A DNA stretch of 64,000 bases from Algivirga pacifica. Lineage in GTDB: Bacteria; Bacteroidota; Bacteroidia; Cytophagales; Flammeovirgaceae. Location: NCBI RefSeq assembly GCF_039543525.1, contig NZ_BAABJX010000036.1, positions 184,004-248,003 of the forward strand, written 5' to 3'. The notes beneath the pieces are model-generated. The model worked only from the letters and a program-made list of their open reading frames with translations. It did not search any database and was not told the origin of the DNA. This document shows, in pieces, positions 1 through 9,203 of this stretch. A program made the translations under genes and the position numbers. Every line of letters begins with the position of its first letter. Position 1 is the first letter of the stretch.

Positions 1-62
1 GCGAAGCTCCACTCAACGGCACGCAGTGCCACTCAACTAGCGGCGTAAGCCGCCTCAACTGT
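1..62. repeat. Small palindromic repeats (GGCAC/GTGCC type)
   Basis: The window opens inside a cluster of short palindromes: a GCGAAGCTCC fragment of the GAGCGAAGCTC family, then GGCACGCAGTGCC, then GCGGCGTAAGCCGC. The same kinds of words recur at 38555-38603 and 49429-49500. They are noncoding and lie upstream of the Nudix gene. Confidence 0.6.
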
Positions 63-124
63 CGGTTACTTATTCAAGCTTAATAATCCCACCCCTTATC
101 AAATCTCTTCCTTATATTAGTAGC

Positions 125-697
125 ATGAAAAAGGTTGAAATTATCCGTAAAACGAGAGTACTGGACCTCTTCCTGAAAGTCGACCAATACCTCTTACGTC
201 ACGAGAAGAAAGATGGTAGCATGAGTGAAACACTCGACCGGCTAACCGTAGAAAGAGGAGATTCCTGTACCGCACTGATCTATCATACAGAAAAGCAAGC
301 TTACCTCATGACCAAGCAGTTTCGTCACGCCACCTATGAAAAAGGGCCCGGTTGGTTATTGGAGCTGGTAGCAGGTTCTATTCCGGAGGGAGAAGACCCG
401 GAACATATTATGCGAATGGAGATAGAGGAAGAAGCTGGGTTTGAGATCACCGAAATGGAAAAGCTTTATACATTCTATGGCTCGCCAGGGGGACTATCTG
501 AACGTATGCACCTTTATTATGTAGAAGTGAGTGAGGCTCATAAAGTCTCTGACGGAGGAGGTAAAATAGAAGAAGGAGAGGATATAGAAGTGCTTTATTA
601 TACCTTGGAAGAGCTGAAAAACATGTTGAAAAATGGGGAAATTGAAGATGCTAAGACCATTATTGGCATTCAGCACGCCCTATTATCTTGTTCATAG
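125..697 (+). CDS. Nudix hydrolase (ADP-ribose/nucleotide-sugar pyrophosphatase type)
   Basis: This 190-aa protein is probably a cytosolic Mg-dependent pyrophosphatase acting on ADP-ribose or a nucleotide sugar. The Nudix box spans residues 84-106 (G84, E90, then E99 and E102-E103, G105) and is followed by the GSPGGLSERMH stretch typical of the NudF/NudK group. The usual Arg of the box (the R of REUxEE) is Met98, with an Arg one residue earlier at 97, a mild departure from consensus. Length fits the ADPRase/NudK group. The ATG at 125 is the only sensible start. It is a single gene flanked by repeats. Exact substrate cannot be told from sequence. Confidence 0.85.
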   Translation: MKKVEIIRKTRVLDLFLKVDQYLLRHEKKDGSMSETLDRLTVERGDSCTALIYHTEKQAYLMTKQFRHATYEKGPGWLLELVAGSIPEGEDPEHIMRMEIEEEAGFEITEMEKLYTFYGSPGGLSERMHLYYVEVSEAHKVSDGGGKIEEGEDIEVLYYTLEELKNMLKNGEIEDAKTIIGIQHALLSCS

Positions 698-1001
698 TGT
701 TTAGTTGTTTGAAATTATACTAATCAAGATTGAAACTGTCGTTCGATATCAGTTTATCGCTTATCGCTTATTGTTTAATTAAGCTTAAATATTTATCCGT
801 CACACTACCAAATCGCTCTGTTGAACCGTTGAATTGAGCTCGTTAGTAATATGACTGTTATTTATTCAAATTTAATTAAACGATAAGCGATAAGCCTGTA
901 ATCATCCCGTAAGCAACGACAGGATTAACCTTAAACACTATAGAGTTACAAACCACTAAACATCATGAACGAGCGAAGCTCAACTAAACATCATGAACAT
1001 T
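698..1001. repeat. MITE-like palindromic element (724-933) plus GAGCGAAGCTC repeat
   Basis: No gene is seen here. The left end (724-743, TCAAGATTGAAACTGTCGTT) and the right end (915-933, AACGACAGGATTAACC...) are imperfect inverted copies. Inside lies a second inverted pair of 22 nt with one mismatch (759-780 and 874-895, built on GCTTATCGCTTA). A related copy is at 41106-41233 and a weaker one at 41799-41886. Bases 959-994 contain AAACATCATGAAC and GAGCGAAGCTC of another repeat family. Confidence 0.7.
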
Positions 1002-1955
1002 TTATTTTGCCGCGGCTCTTCTCAGCCGGTCATTGATTGCCAGTCCTAATCCTTTTTCCGGTACCAGTTCTACCAAGATCACATCAGGTTGTACCTCATG
1101 CAATGTTCTTAGGGTTTGAAACAAATTGCGAGCTGCTTCTGACAAATCTCCTGAAGGAGAAAGCAAAAACTGTTGTTCTTCTGGAAGATCTTCAACAGAT
1201 TTATCCAAGGTAACCGTAGCTATCTTTTGTCCTTCAAAAGAAACAAGGGCTTCTTGGATATCTTCTACAATATGCATTTCTATACCAGGGGAGTAATGCT
1301 TTTTAAGCATCCCCGGTGCGGTAGGTTGTGAGCTGGAATGCTCTCTTACCACGACATTGCCGATCACGGCTTCAATATCTTCTACGCTGATACCTCCTTT
1401 TCGGTATACCGTAGGAACTCCATCAGGAAAACCTACAATAGTAGACTCTACCCCCACCTCACAGGCTCCCCCATCCAATACGTAAGGAATCAGATGACCA
1501 AGGTGCTGCTCTACGTGAGCTGCAGTCGTAGGACTCACAAAGCCAAAAGGGTTAGCACTTGGAGCTGCTACTGGAAAATCCAATTTAGACAATAACTCCA
1601 GAGTAAAGGCATGACGAGGAATACGAACCGCTACAGTATCCAATCCACTGGTCACCAGATCATGAATTTGTTCACTTCTTGGTAAAATCATAGTGAGAGA
1701 CCCTGGCCAAAATGTTTTTGCCAATTGCTCTGCCATCTCTGGAAACTCAGAGGTATAAGCCTTCACTTTCTCAATCGAGTCACAATGTACAATCAGAGGA
1801 TCAAAAGACGGGCGTTGCTTCGTCTTGAATATAGCGGCCACTGCCTCAGGATTTAAGGCATTCCCTGCCAGTCCATAAACGGTTTCTGTAGGAATCCCTA
1901 CCAATGCTCCCTCCTGCAAATATTTTTGTGCAATCTCGATATCTTTTCCAATCAT
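1002..1955 (-). CDS. L-threonylcarbamoyladenylate synthase, Sua5 type
   Basis: This protein makes threonylcarbamoyl-AMP from threonine, bicarbonate and ATP, the first step of t6A37 tRNA modification. The YrdC-like domain fills the N-terminal 200 residues with the signatures GIPTETVYGLAGNA, KxRPSFDPLIVH, FWPGSLT, VAVRIPRH and APSANPFGFVSPTTA. The C-terminal Sua5 domain begins after the TAPGMLKKHYSP linker, which marks it as Sua5 rather than short TsaC. The ATG at 1955 (MIGKDIEIAQ) is preferred over a 12-residue upstream extension from 1991 because the family begins at this point. Monocistronic; the stop lies next to an AACATCATGAAC repeat. Confidence 0.93.
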   Translation of the reverse strand: MIGKDIEIAQKYLQEGALVGIPTETVYGLAGNALNPEAVAAIFKTKQRPSFDPLIVHCDSIEKVKAYTSEFPEMAEQLAKTFWPGSLTMILPRSEQIHDLVTSGLDTVAVRIPRHAFTLELLSKLDFPVAAPSANPFGFVSPTTAAHVEQHLGHLIPYVLDGGACEVGVESTIVGFPDGVPTVYRKGGISVEDIEAVIGNVVVREHSSSQPTAPGMLKKHYSPGIEMHIVEDIQEALVSFEGQKIATVTLDKSVEDLPEEQQFLLSPSGDLSEAARNLFQTLRTLHEVQPDVILVELVPEKGLGLAINDRLRRAAAK

Positions 1956-2299
1956 AACTCTACATTTTACTAACGTTCCGCAAAAGTACAATGGTTTGAG
2001 GAAATATTGGAATGATCTAAAAGAATAATGTTGAATCGTTGAGGCAGCTTCGCATGTTGAGTTATGGTAATAGTGCTGTGATTATTAAATACGTGATTGG
2101 TGATTGGTAGTTCGTTTTACTAAACGTCCATACTAGTCACCAATCACTAATCACGAAAGACTCTGCTGTAAGAGGTTATAGACAAACCTAATCATCAGAG
2201 CACTAGTGAACCGATTGCTAAGTTTGTTGACAGAAAAAAATATCTGCTCTAAGAGTTCAGTGCTTTTTCCTTCTTACAGATAATTAACCGTGATAAACT
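1956..2299. repeat. Noncoding gap with inverted repeat 2092-2155
   Basis: No gene is visible. Positions 2092-2107 and 2140-2155 are inverted copies of 16 nt with one mismatch (CGTGATTGGTGATTGG type) around a 32-nt loop. A TTGAATCGTTGAG word of the dispersed repeat family lies at about 2032. The rest is AT-rich spacer between two minus-strand genes. Confidence 0.55.
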
Positions 2300-2722
2300 C
2301 TAATATAGCGTTGTGATATAGTCTATGGCCATCTTGTAACCATATAATCCAAATCCAGCCATTACTCCTTGACATACAGGACTCAAATAACTGTGATGAC
2401 GGAAAGCCTCTCGGGCATGTACATTAGAAATGTGTACTTCAACTACTGCCGTAGGTACTGCAGCAATGGCATCAGCCAAAGCAATAGACGTATGCGTATA
2501 AGCTCCTGCATTAAAGACTATCCCTTCGTAGTCAAAACCTACTTCATGAATCAGGTTCACTAGCTCTCCTTCTATATTGGATTGTGCATAGCGAAGCTCG
2601 TGCTCAGGAAATTGCTGCTGTAACTCCTCAAAATATTCTTCAAAAGTCTGGCTTCCATAAATCTCTGGTTCTCGTTTTCCTAAAAGATTTAGATTCGGGC
2701 CATTTAATACCAAAATTTTCAT
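2300..2722 (-). CDS. aroQ: 3-dehydroquinate dehydratase, type II
   Basis: This is the dodecameric type II dehydroquinase of the shikimate pathway, converting 3-dehydroquinate to 3-dehydroshikimate. All family landmarks are visible in 140 aa: GPNLNLLGKREPEIYG at residues 8-23 with catalytic Tyr22, FNAGAYTHTSIAL around 70-82, and EVHISNVHAREAFRHHS with the catalytic His and substrate-binding residues. Length is standard. The start is ATG at 2722. It stands alone and is divergent from HMG-CoA reductase, 87 bp away. Confidence 0.96.
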   Translation of the reverse strand: MKILVLNGPNLNLLGKREPEIYGSQTFEEYFEELQQQFPEHELRYAQSNIEGELVNLIHEVGFDYEGIVFNAGAYTHTSIALADAIAAVPTAVVEVHISNVHAREAFRHHSYLSPVCQGVMAGFGLYGYKMAIDYITTLY

Positions 2723-2809
2723 ATTGTATTTTGCTTAGTTTATCTACATTTTATGTAATTTAATAAAAAAATAATCCATCATCTTATAATTAGAACAAAC
2801 TACCTTACC

Positions 2810-4351
2810 ATGTTAATACCCTCTATCCTACTCAAACAACTCTACACTCGTGGAAGTCTAAGAAACACTGCTGAGGGCATTGTTTTCTCCATCAAAAACA
2901 GGTTAAAAGACGCGAGTCTATTGGAAATCAACTCTGTAAAAGTCAACAAGCATAAAATAAGCTTTGATCAGTTAATGTTAAACCTGGGAGATCAACAACT
3001 CACCACTCATGAACTGAACATACAAGAAGAGCTTCCTTTTCCTCTTAGAAAAGTGATAAACTTCTTCGTATCCGATGTACCTCCACTAAAAGCTGGTGAA
3101 AAACATCACATAGAACTAGAGTTTAAGGTAAAACCTTTTGGTAAACTGAAACTTAGCGTAGAGGACACTATTCTAACCGAAGAGGAGGCTGGGATCCCTA
3201 GAGATGACCACGATGACTACTCTAAAGAAATCATCAAAAGTAGACAGCAATACCTAACGAACTTCACTAAAAAAGAGCTAAAACATATCAATCATTACTC
3301 TGTAGATACTCAACTATTACCAGGAAATATTGAAAACTTTATAGGGGTAGCTCAAATCCCAATGGGTCTTGCAGGACCTATCCAAGTGAATGGAGAGCAT
3401 GCGCAGGGAGAGTTCCTGGTTCCTATGGCTACAACAGAGGGGACATTGGTAGCTTCTTATAACAGAGGAATCAAAGTATGTAATCTTTGCGGAGGGGTAA
3501 GAACCACAGTACAGGAAGATATCATGCAACGTGCCCCTGTCTTTGGTTTTGAGAATGCCTTAGAAGCCCGTAAATTCTCTGAATGGATTAAAGAAAATAC
3601 TCCTTCTATCGCTCAAGCAGCGGAGGCAACATCCTCCGTAGCTAAACTACAATATATTGACACCTACCTTGCCAGCAAGTATACTTACCTTCGATTCAAT
3701 ATGTCGACTGGAGATGCCGCAGGGCAAAATATGGTCAGTAGAGCAGTAGATGCAGCGTGTACTTGGATACTTGATAATTACTCGCACCCTATTGAGCGTT
3801 TCTTTCTGGAGTCCAATTTTGCCACAGACAAGAAAGCTTCACAGATCAATATCCTAAAAACCAGAGGAAAACGGGTAACGGCAGAGATTGTCTTCAAAAG
3901 AGAAGTACTAAAAGAGGTGATGCGTGTTGATACGGTTTCACTAGAAAGACACAGTAAAGCAGCACAAATAGGCTCATTCCTATCAGGAGTCAATAATAAT
4001 GGATTACACGCTGCCAATGGTATTACAGCGATGTTTATCGCTACGGGTCAGGATGTAGCCAATGTTGCAGAGGCCTCTGCAGGCATACTACACACAGAGC
4101 TTACCCCAGAAAATGACCTATACATGTCCATTACGCTTCCATCCTTGATTATTGCTACTTATGGAGGAGGAACAGGACTGAGTACTCAAAAAGAATCTTT
4201 GGAATTGATGGATTGTCATGGAAAAGGAAAGGCTCAAAAGCTAGCCGAGATTATGGCGGCGGTTGTTTTGGCTGGAGAAATCTCCTTGGCTTCGGCTATT
4301 TCTTCTTCGGACTTTGTGGCCGCTCATGAAAAGTACGGTAGGAACAGATAA
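2810..4351 (+). CDS. Hydroxymethylglutaryl-CoA reductase
   Basis: This enzyme reduces HMG-CoA to mevalonate, the committed step of the mevalonate isoprenoid pathway. The catalytic domain begins near residue 130: ENFIGVAQIPMGLAGP, VPMATTEG with Glu210, STGDAAGQNM, TDKKAS with Lys341, ATGQD with Asp415 and a C-terminal AAHEKYGRNR with His506. All four catalytic residues are present. The C-terminal His arrangement resembles the NADPH-dependent class I enzymes. An N-terminal region of about 125 residues has no recognised domain and no membrane anchor, so the enzyme should be soluble. No other mevalonate gene lies nearby. Confidence 0.93.
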   Translation: MLIPSILLKQLYTRGSLRNTAEGIVFSIKNRLKDASLLEINSVKVNKHKISFDQLMLNLGDQQLTTHELNIQEELPFPLRKVINFFVSDVPPLKAGEKHHIELEFKVKPFGKLKLSVEDTILTEEEAGIPRDDHDDYSKEIIKSRQQYLTNFTKKELKHINHYSVDTQLLPGNIENFIGVAQIPMGLAGPIQVNGEHAQGEFLVPMATTEGTLVASYNRGIKVCNLCGGVRTTVQEDIMQRAPVFGFENALEARKFSEWIKENTPSIAQAAEATSSVAKLQYIDTYLASKYTYLRFNMSTGDAAGQNMVSRAVDAACTWILDNYSHPIERFFLESNFATDKKASQINILKTRGKRVTAEIVFKREVLKEVMRVDTVSLERHSKAAQIGSFLSGVNNNGLHAANGITAMFIATGQDVANVAEASAGILHTELTPENDLYMSITLPSLIIATYGGGTGLSTQKESLELMDCHGKGKAQKLAEIMAAVVLAGEISLASAISSSDFVAAHEKYGRNR

Positions 4352-4374
4352 AATCAATACCTGGGCGACCACAT

Positions 4375-4495
4375 CCAATGCTGTCAAGTTAAGGAAACAG
4401 TGTATGTAGAAAGCATAGTGCAAACCCGCTGCAGGTCGTAGCGTGGACGCTACGACCAGTTTCTAGGAATATTTCGTTTAACTTGACAGTATTGG
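4375..4495. repeat. 121-bp palindromic repeat, copy 1
   Basis: The outer arms are CCAAT-G-CTGTCAAGTTAA (4375-4392) and its inverse (4478-4495), with one mismatched pair. At the centre 4434-4444 and 4447-4457 form a perfect 11-bp inverted pair around GG. A 49-nt core (4417-4465) recurs identically at 34403-34451. It lies between the convergent HMG-CoA reductase and AraC-type genes, so its transcript could also act as a terminator. Confidence 0.85.
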
Positions 4496-4503
4496 GGTAG
4501 CCC

Positions 4504-5067
4504 CTACAGCTCATCCAAGGAGCCATGTCCCGGACGACGAAGCTTTTTAAATGCCGAAGCGGTCATTCCTGTTTCTTTCTTAAACTGAGCAGACAAATGT
4601 GCTGTACTACTATACCCGAGCTGAAACGCAATCTCAGAAAGCGTCAACTCATCATAGAACAGCAACTCCTTTACCTTCTCTATTTTCTGCTTTACAATAA
4701 ACCGTTCGATAGTATACCCTTCAACCGAAGAGAAAAGGCGACTCAATGCGGTATAATCCTGAGCGAGCTTTCCCTCCAAAAAGGTAGAGTAGTTTACTGA
4801 TAAATTATCTTCTTGATGATGAATTTGTTCGATCAACAGTGTTTTGATCTTTCCAATCAGCTGGCTTTTTTTATCTTCCAGTAACTCAAACCCTTCCTGT
4901 TCCAATGCCTTAGCCAAAGCAGCCCGTTGCTCATCGGGCAAAGGATTCTCCACCGTAACCTCTCCTAAAGCCACCGACTGATAAACAATACCCTCTTGCT
5001 CCAACAGGTTCTCTACCGACCGTATGCAACGAGGGCAAACCATATTCTTTATATATATTATTTCCAT
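4504..5067 (-). CDS. AraC-family regulator with N-terminal HMA-like metal-binding domain
   Basis: This 187-aa cytosolic regulator starts with an HMA-like ferredoxin fold carrying MVCPRCIRSVENLL (CxxC, residues 9-12 from the chosen start) and ends in an AraC helix-turn-helix (TLSEIAFQLGYSSTAHLSAQFKKETGMTASAFKKLR). Fusion of a CxxC metal site to an AraC DNA-binding domain suggests a metal-sensing, perhaps copper-sensing, regulator; that is inference. ATG 5067 is preferred because the metal-binding fold begins there, and the upstream 11 residues from 5100 are unlikely. The recognisable Cu-ATPase of this window is 14 kb away. Confidence 0.82.
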   Translation of the reverse strand: MEIIYIKNMVCPRCIRSVENLLEQEGIVYQSVALGEVTVENPLPDEQRAALAKALEQEGFELLEDKKSQLIGKIKTLLIEQIHHQEDNLSVNYSTFLEGKLAQDYTALSRLFSSVEGYTIERFIVKQKIEKVKELLFYDELTLSEIAFQLGYSSTAHLSAQFKKETGMTASAFKKLRRPGHGSLDEL

Positions 5068-5100
5068 TAATAGAGTGCTATATTTTAAATAGAAAAACAT

Positions 5101-5209
5101 GAGTTACCCCTTAAATGTTAATATGGGATAACTCATGTTTCTCCTTCATCCTTTCTCCTTCATCCTTTCTCCTTCACCCTTTTTCGAACGACCACAAGGG
5201 GCGCCTATA
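5101..5209. repeat. Short tandem repeat CTCCTTCATCCTTT
   Basis: Positions about 5140-5182 hold roughly three copies of a 14-mer of the form CTCCTTCATCCTTT. They are followed by GACCACAAGGGGCGCC, a word close to the hairpin at 15601-15625. The tract is noncoding, between two minus-strand genes. Confidence 0.6.
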
Positions 5210-7876
5210 CTAGATTCTCACGCCCAATATCGTAATATCATCACGTTGCTCTACACCAGCCATATGTGACTTCAGGGCTTTCTCTAATGCTTGCTTTTGC
5301 TCTTCCCCTGACTTCCCGATATTTTTCTCCAGGATCTCTCTCAATTTCACCGAACCAATTTTCTCCTTGAAAGGATTATTCTGATCCGCATAACCGTCCG
5401 TTGTCAGGAATAACATATCTCCTTTTTGAAGGTAAAGATTATGGGTTGTGAACTGCTTCTTCACCCTATGGATACTTCCAATCGACTTTACATCTCCATA
5501 CAAAATATCGAAAGACTTCTCAGAGTTGGAGTAATAATACAATGGCCTCTTAGCACCTGTATAAGACACCTTTATCATTCCAGAAGCCGTCTCTTCTATA
5601 GCACACAATCCCACATCCATCCCATCATCATTGATTCTTCTTTCCTGTCTCAAGGTTGTTTGCACTCCCTCATTCAATAGGTTCATAATCTCTACAGTAT
5701 CCGTCACCCCATTGAAGTTGATAATTTCATTCAGCAATGTGTTACCAATCATAGACATAAAGGCTCCGGGAACGCCATGTCCTGTACAGTCTACTACTGC
5801 TAAATACTTAATATTTTTACCTTTATCCGTTTTCACCTCATTGTACCAATAAAAATCACCGGATACTAAGTCTTTTGGTTGATACAATAAAAATGCATCT
5901 TGGAATCCCTTCTGAATCAACTCAAAAGGAGGAAGAATAGAAAACTGAATGGTCTGTGCATAACGTATACCATCAGTGATATGTCTATTCTTTTGTTTCA
6001 GCTCCTTATATACCTTATGGTTAGCCACTGCAATTGCTGCATAAGAAGCCAAAGATTTGAGGTTGGAAATACTCACCTGCTTATAAGCATTCTTCTCCAT
6101 AGACTGCATCTTGATAAGTCCTACAGGTTGTGCACCAATGATCAATGGCATAAAGATCATGGAACGAGGCTGAGGCTCAGAGAAATCAATACTACCCTCA
6201 GGAATATATAAATGATACTCCTCTTTCAAGTCATTAATGATCAACTCTACTTCATTACGAAAACTCCACCCAGCCAAACTTGATTGATCGTCTAATCGTA
6301 CCACCTTGGAAGAGCCCTCCTTTTGAGTATAACCTTGATCGTAGAACTCAATGACCTGCTCTTGCTCATGGTAAATACCTATACCGAACACTGAGGCATC
6401 CAACAATAGGTTAACACCTTCCTGTAACTCATCTATATGTTGTTCAAAATCCAGCAAGGCCGTAAATCGCTGTCCTATATCTGTTACAGCCAAGGTTTCT
6501 TCATGAACTTTTACGACTTCCTTTCTAGCCTGATTCAAGCTTTTGGACAAGGAGTCTAGTTCATCTCTTTGTTTCTTAAATTTTCTAGAAAGAATCACCA
6601 GTACCAATACCATAATCAAAAAGACCACAATAACTGCTACTGAAATATACAGGCTTCTCTTGACCTCTTGCGTTTCTATTTCTTTTTGCTCAATCTCCTC
6701 ATCTTTTTCCATGATTTGACTGCGCATCCTATTGAGCATCTTATTCGTTTTATATTGGGCATTTTCAAAGGCCAAGTCATTATCAATCAGGGATTCTTGC
6801 AAACGTTGTAAATAGGCCTCTAATTCTTTTTTACGCATATTAGAAGGTGCATCACGTTCCAGACGCTCACTGATCTTCATGATTTCCTTTCTCAAGTACT
6901 GCCCATTCTCCTGCAAGAGCTGCTTTTCGGCCTCCAATGCATTAAACACCAAATGAAAGTTCTCTTTATATTCTAAATGCACTTCCTCTGGCTTCTTCTC
7001 CTTATTTTCATCCTTGATATACAAGAACAAGTAGTTATCCTCGAAATCATAACGACGGTTTTCAATGCTATGAGACGGGATACTCACCTCACTATTATTA
7101 ATGGAATCTGCTAAGATTTCAAATTCCCCATGTTGATTCGTTTTATATTCCTTACCATCAATAAATACACTGACATTGGAAGCTGTAGAAATATCCTCCT
7201 CATACACTACCACAACCAGTACAGGACTAATATCTGGTTCAGTTTGCAGTTCAACCTCTTTTCTTTTTTCGACAACTTTCTGCTGTATTTCAGGGCTCAC
7301 TTTCTCTTCCGTTTTAGCCACCAGCAATTGGGGCTTGGTCAAAATAACGGAATTGCCATTTTCTCCTATATGAATTCCTTCCTTGGGAGTAATCATCCCA
7401 TCAATCAGGAAATTACTCTCCTTGGTAATCTCTGCATAAGGGGGAAGATGAAGAACAAACTCTCCTCTAGCATCTGTTCGTACTTTTTGAGGAAACTGCT
7501 CTCCTTTTAATTTAACCTCTACATCTGTGAGTGGATTTCCTATATGATCTACAACTTTTCCCCTCAACTGAAAATCCATTTTGACCATCATGATCTTCAC
7601 CTGAGCATCATCCATCATAGCCCAATCACCCAAAGAATAACGTTCTTTGCTAACCACCACCGTATTGATAGATGTTTCCCCCAATATATTAGGGATGTAA
7701 AATGTTCCATCTTTTGTGGTCATCACAGGATCAAAGTCATTAATCTTTACCTGTACATCTGGTAATTTTCTTCCATGGTCATCTGTTACCACTCCTTGGA
7801 TCGCCTTACCTCCTTGGCCAAAGGAATAAATCGTAAATAATGTAGACAGTAGAAAAAACAGTAATTTTAGTCTCAT
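5210..7876 (-). CDS. SpoIIE-type PP2C phosphatase with periplasmic sensor region, TM helix and GAF domain
   Basis: This is an 888-aa membrane signalling protein. The signal peptide MRLKLLFFLLSTLFTIYSFGQ is followed by two carboxypeptidase-regulatory-like repeats (about 25-170) and a third beta-rich segment (about 215-300). Next come a long charged coiled coil (about 310-410) and a TM helix (SVAVIVVFLIMVLVLVILS, about 412-432). A cytoplasmic coiled coil leads to a GAF-like domain (about 470-630). The C-terminal SpoIIE/PP2C domain (about 650-888) shows LVSGDFYWY, VVDCTGHGVPGAFMS and TTDGYADQ metal-binding motifs. It probably dephosphorylates an anti-sigma-antagonist-like partner; no partner gene is adjacent. 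Architecture is typical of Bacteroidota. Confidence 0.88.
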   Translation of the reverse strand: MRLKLLFFLLSTLFTIYSFGQGGKAIQGVVTDDHGRKLPDVQVKINDFDPVMTTKDGTFYIPNILGETSINTVVVSKERYSLGDWAMMDDAQVKIMMVKMDFQLRGKVVDHIGNPLTDVEVKLKGEQFPQKVRTDARGEFVLHLPPYAEITKESNFLIDGMITPKEGIHIGENGNSVILTKPQLLVAKTEEKVSPEIQQKVVEKRKEVELQTEPDISPVLVVVVYEEDISTASNVSVFIDGKEYKTNQHGEFEILADSINNSEVSIPSHSIENRRYDFEDNYLFLYIKDENKEKKPEEVHLEYKENFHLVFNALEAEKQLLQENGQYLRKEIMKISERLERDAPSNMRKKELEAYLQRLQESLIDNDLAFENAQYKTNKMLNRMRSQIMEKDEEIEQKEIETQEVKRSLYISVAVIVVFLIMVLVLVILSRKFKKQRDELDSLSKSLNQARKEVVKVHEETLAVTDIGQRFTALLDFEQHIDELQEGVNLLLDASVFGIGIYHEQEQVIEFYDQGYTQKEGSSKVVRLDDQSSLAGWSFRNEVELIINDLKEEYHLYIPEGSIDFSEPQPRSMIFMPLIIGAQPVGLIKMQSMEKNAYKQVSISNLKSLASYAAIAVANHKVYKELKQKNRHITDGIRYAQTIQFSILPPFELIQKGFQDAFLLYQPKDLVSGDFYWYNEVKTDKGKNIKYLAVVDCTGHGVPGAFMSMIGNTLLNEIINFNGVTDTVEIMNLLNEGVQTTLRQERRINDDGMDVGLCAIEETASGMIKVSYTGAKRPLYYYSNSEKSFDILYGDVKSIGSIHRVKKQFTTHNLYLQKGDMLFLTTDGYADQNNPFKEKIGSVKLREILEKNIGKSGEEQKQALEKALKSHMAGVEQRDDITILGVRI

Positions 7877-8159
7877 AAACAGACAGGCTATATTCAGCGA
7901 TTAGTTTTCAGAAAAATATATGGTTCAGTAAGGTACTCGAGATCACTTTCCAAGACTATAGCATAAATAGTCTTTTTATTGGCAAGTTTTATTTTGTGTT
8001 TGTTTGCATTACGTCTTCTCTGAATAATACAAGCAAGGAGTTCACAAATACTTCCAAAACAATCATAACACGTGATACATAATAACGCATTCATAACGTT
8101 ACCGCCTAAAAGTTATTATCTATAACCATCATTCCTTTCACGTCATATTAAAATCAGAA

Positions 8160-9203
8160 TCAACTCATTTTATCAATTGTGGAAAGCAGTTGCAATAGTT
8201 CACCAGAAGAAGACACTCGTTTACTTCCTTCAGAAAGCAATGTCGTTGACACTTCCATTTCACCAAAGATATTAAATAATATTTGTACTTCCGCTTTTTC
8301 AGCTGAATTGACAAGCTGAAATCCTTCTCTGGACAACATGCGACCAATCCATGTATATTTCAATTTCACAGCCGGAGTACATTCCTTTTCTGTCAATGCA
8401 AAAAATAGCTTTCTACGCTCTGCCCCTGACACAAAATGAAACGTCCCATTCAAGCGATCAAAGCAAACTCCTTCAGAAGTAAAATACCGTTCTAATAACC
8501 CACTCCCTACTAGTTCCTCTACCTGACCGAAATGATTTTGCTCTCCACCTGCCACCAGCCATAAATAATCTGCCGACTGCAAAGCCAACTCCAATTCATG
8601 GGTAGTCAGTAAGACCGTTTTATTATACTCCTTCACTACCTTACGCAATAATCTCACCAATTCTATTCGATTAAGCATATCAAGGTGCGCAGTAGGCTCA
8701 TCCAAAATAATCAATGGGGTATCCTGCACCAACGCTCTACCTAGCATCACTTTCTGTCTCTGCCCATCACTAAGTGCATAAAATGGTTTATGAATCAAGT
8801 CGGATAAATGCAATTGTTCCACCACTTTATCAATGACCTGATGATCTTTTTCTTTCAATGTCCCCCACCAGCTCGTATAAGGGTATCGGCCCATTGCCAG
8901 TACTTCCAAAGCTTTCATATTCCCTACCGCAACGGCATCTGTCAAAACCATACTAATGGATTGTGCCAGTTTTTTGGGAGTATAAGTGTGCAAGGGTGCT
9001 TGGTTTAAAAGAATCTTCCCTTCCAATAAAGGCTGCACTCCTGTGATCGAGCGCAATAAAGTTGATTTTCCAGCCCCATTGGGACCTATCATACAAATAA
9101 ATGCCCCTTGGGGAATTTCAAAAGGCAAAAAAGTCCCTACCTCTTGAGAAGGATACCCCGTTTTAATAGAAGTTTCTGTCTTAAGTAATGGTTTACTTTC
9201 CAT
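8160..9203 (-). CDS. ABC transporter ATP-binding protein (iron-siderophore/hemin/cobalamin type)
   Basis: This is the ATPase partner of the permease encoded just upstream. The Walker A is GPNGAGKSTLL (about residues 40-50), the signature is LSDGQRQKVMLGRAL, the Walker B is LIILDEPTAHLD, and the switch His is TTHE. The ATG at 9203 shares its A with the permease stop (TGATG overlap), so it replaces the TTG one codon earlier. The ABC domain ends near residue 250. About 90 extra C-terminal residues have no recognised fold, making the protein longer than usual FecE/BtuD. The substrate cannot be assigned. Confidence 0.9.
   Translation of the reverse strand: MESKPLLKTETSIKTGYPSQEVGTFLPFEIPQGAFICMIGPNGAGKSTLLRSITGVQPLLEGKILLNQAPLHTYTPKKLAQSISMVLTDAVAVGNMKALEVLAMGRYPYTSWWGTLKEKDHQVIDKVVEQLHLSDLIHKPFYALSDGQRQKVMLGRALVQDTPLIILDEPTAHLDMLNRIELVRLLRKVVKEYNKTVLLTTHELELALQSADYLWLVAGGEQNHFGQVEELVGSGLLERYFTSEGVCFDRLNGTFHFVSGAERRKLFFALTEKECTPAVKLKYTWIGRMLSREGFQLVNSAEKAEVQILFNIFGEMEVSTTLLSEGSKRVSSSGELLQLLSTIDKMS

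Noticed and set aside
7894..8094. 66-codon minus-strand frame between the SpoIIE phosphatase and ABC ATPase genes
   Set aside because: Cys-rich random-looking residues, no neighbour overlap logic and no homologous motif; treated as noncoding.
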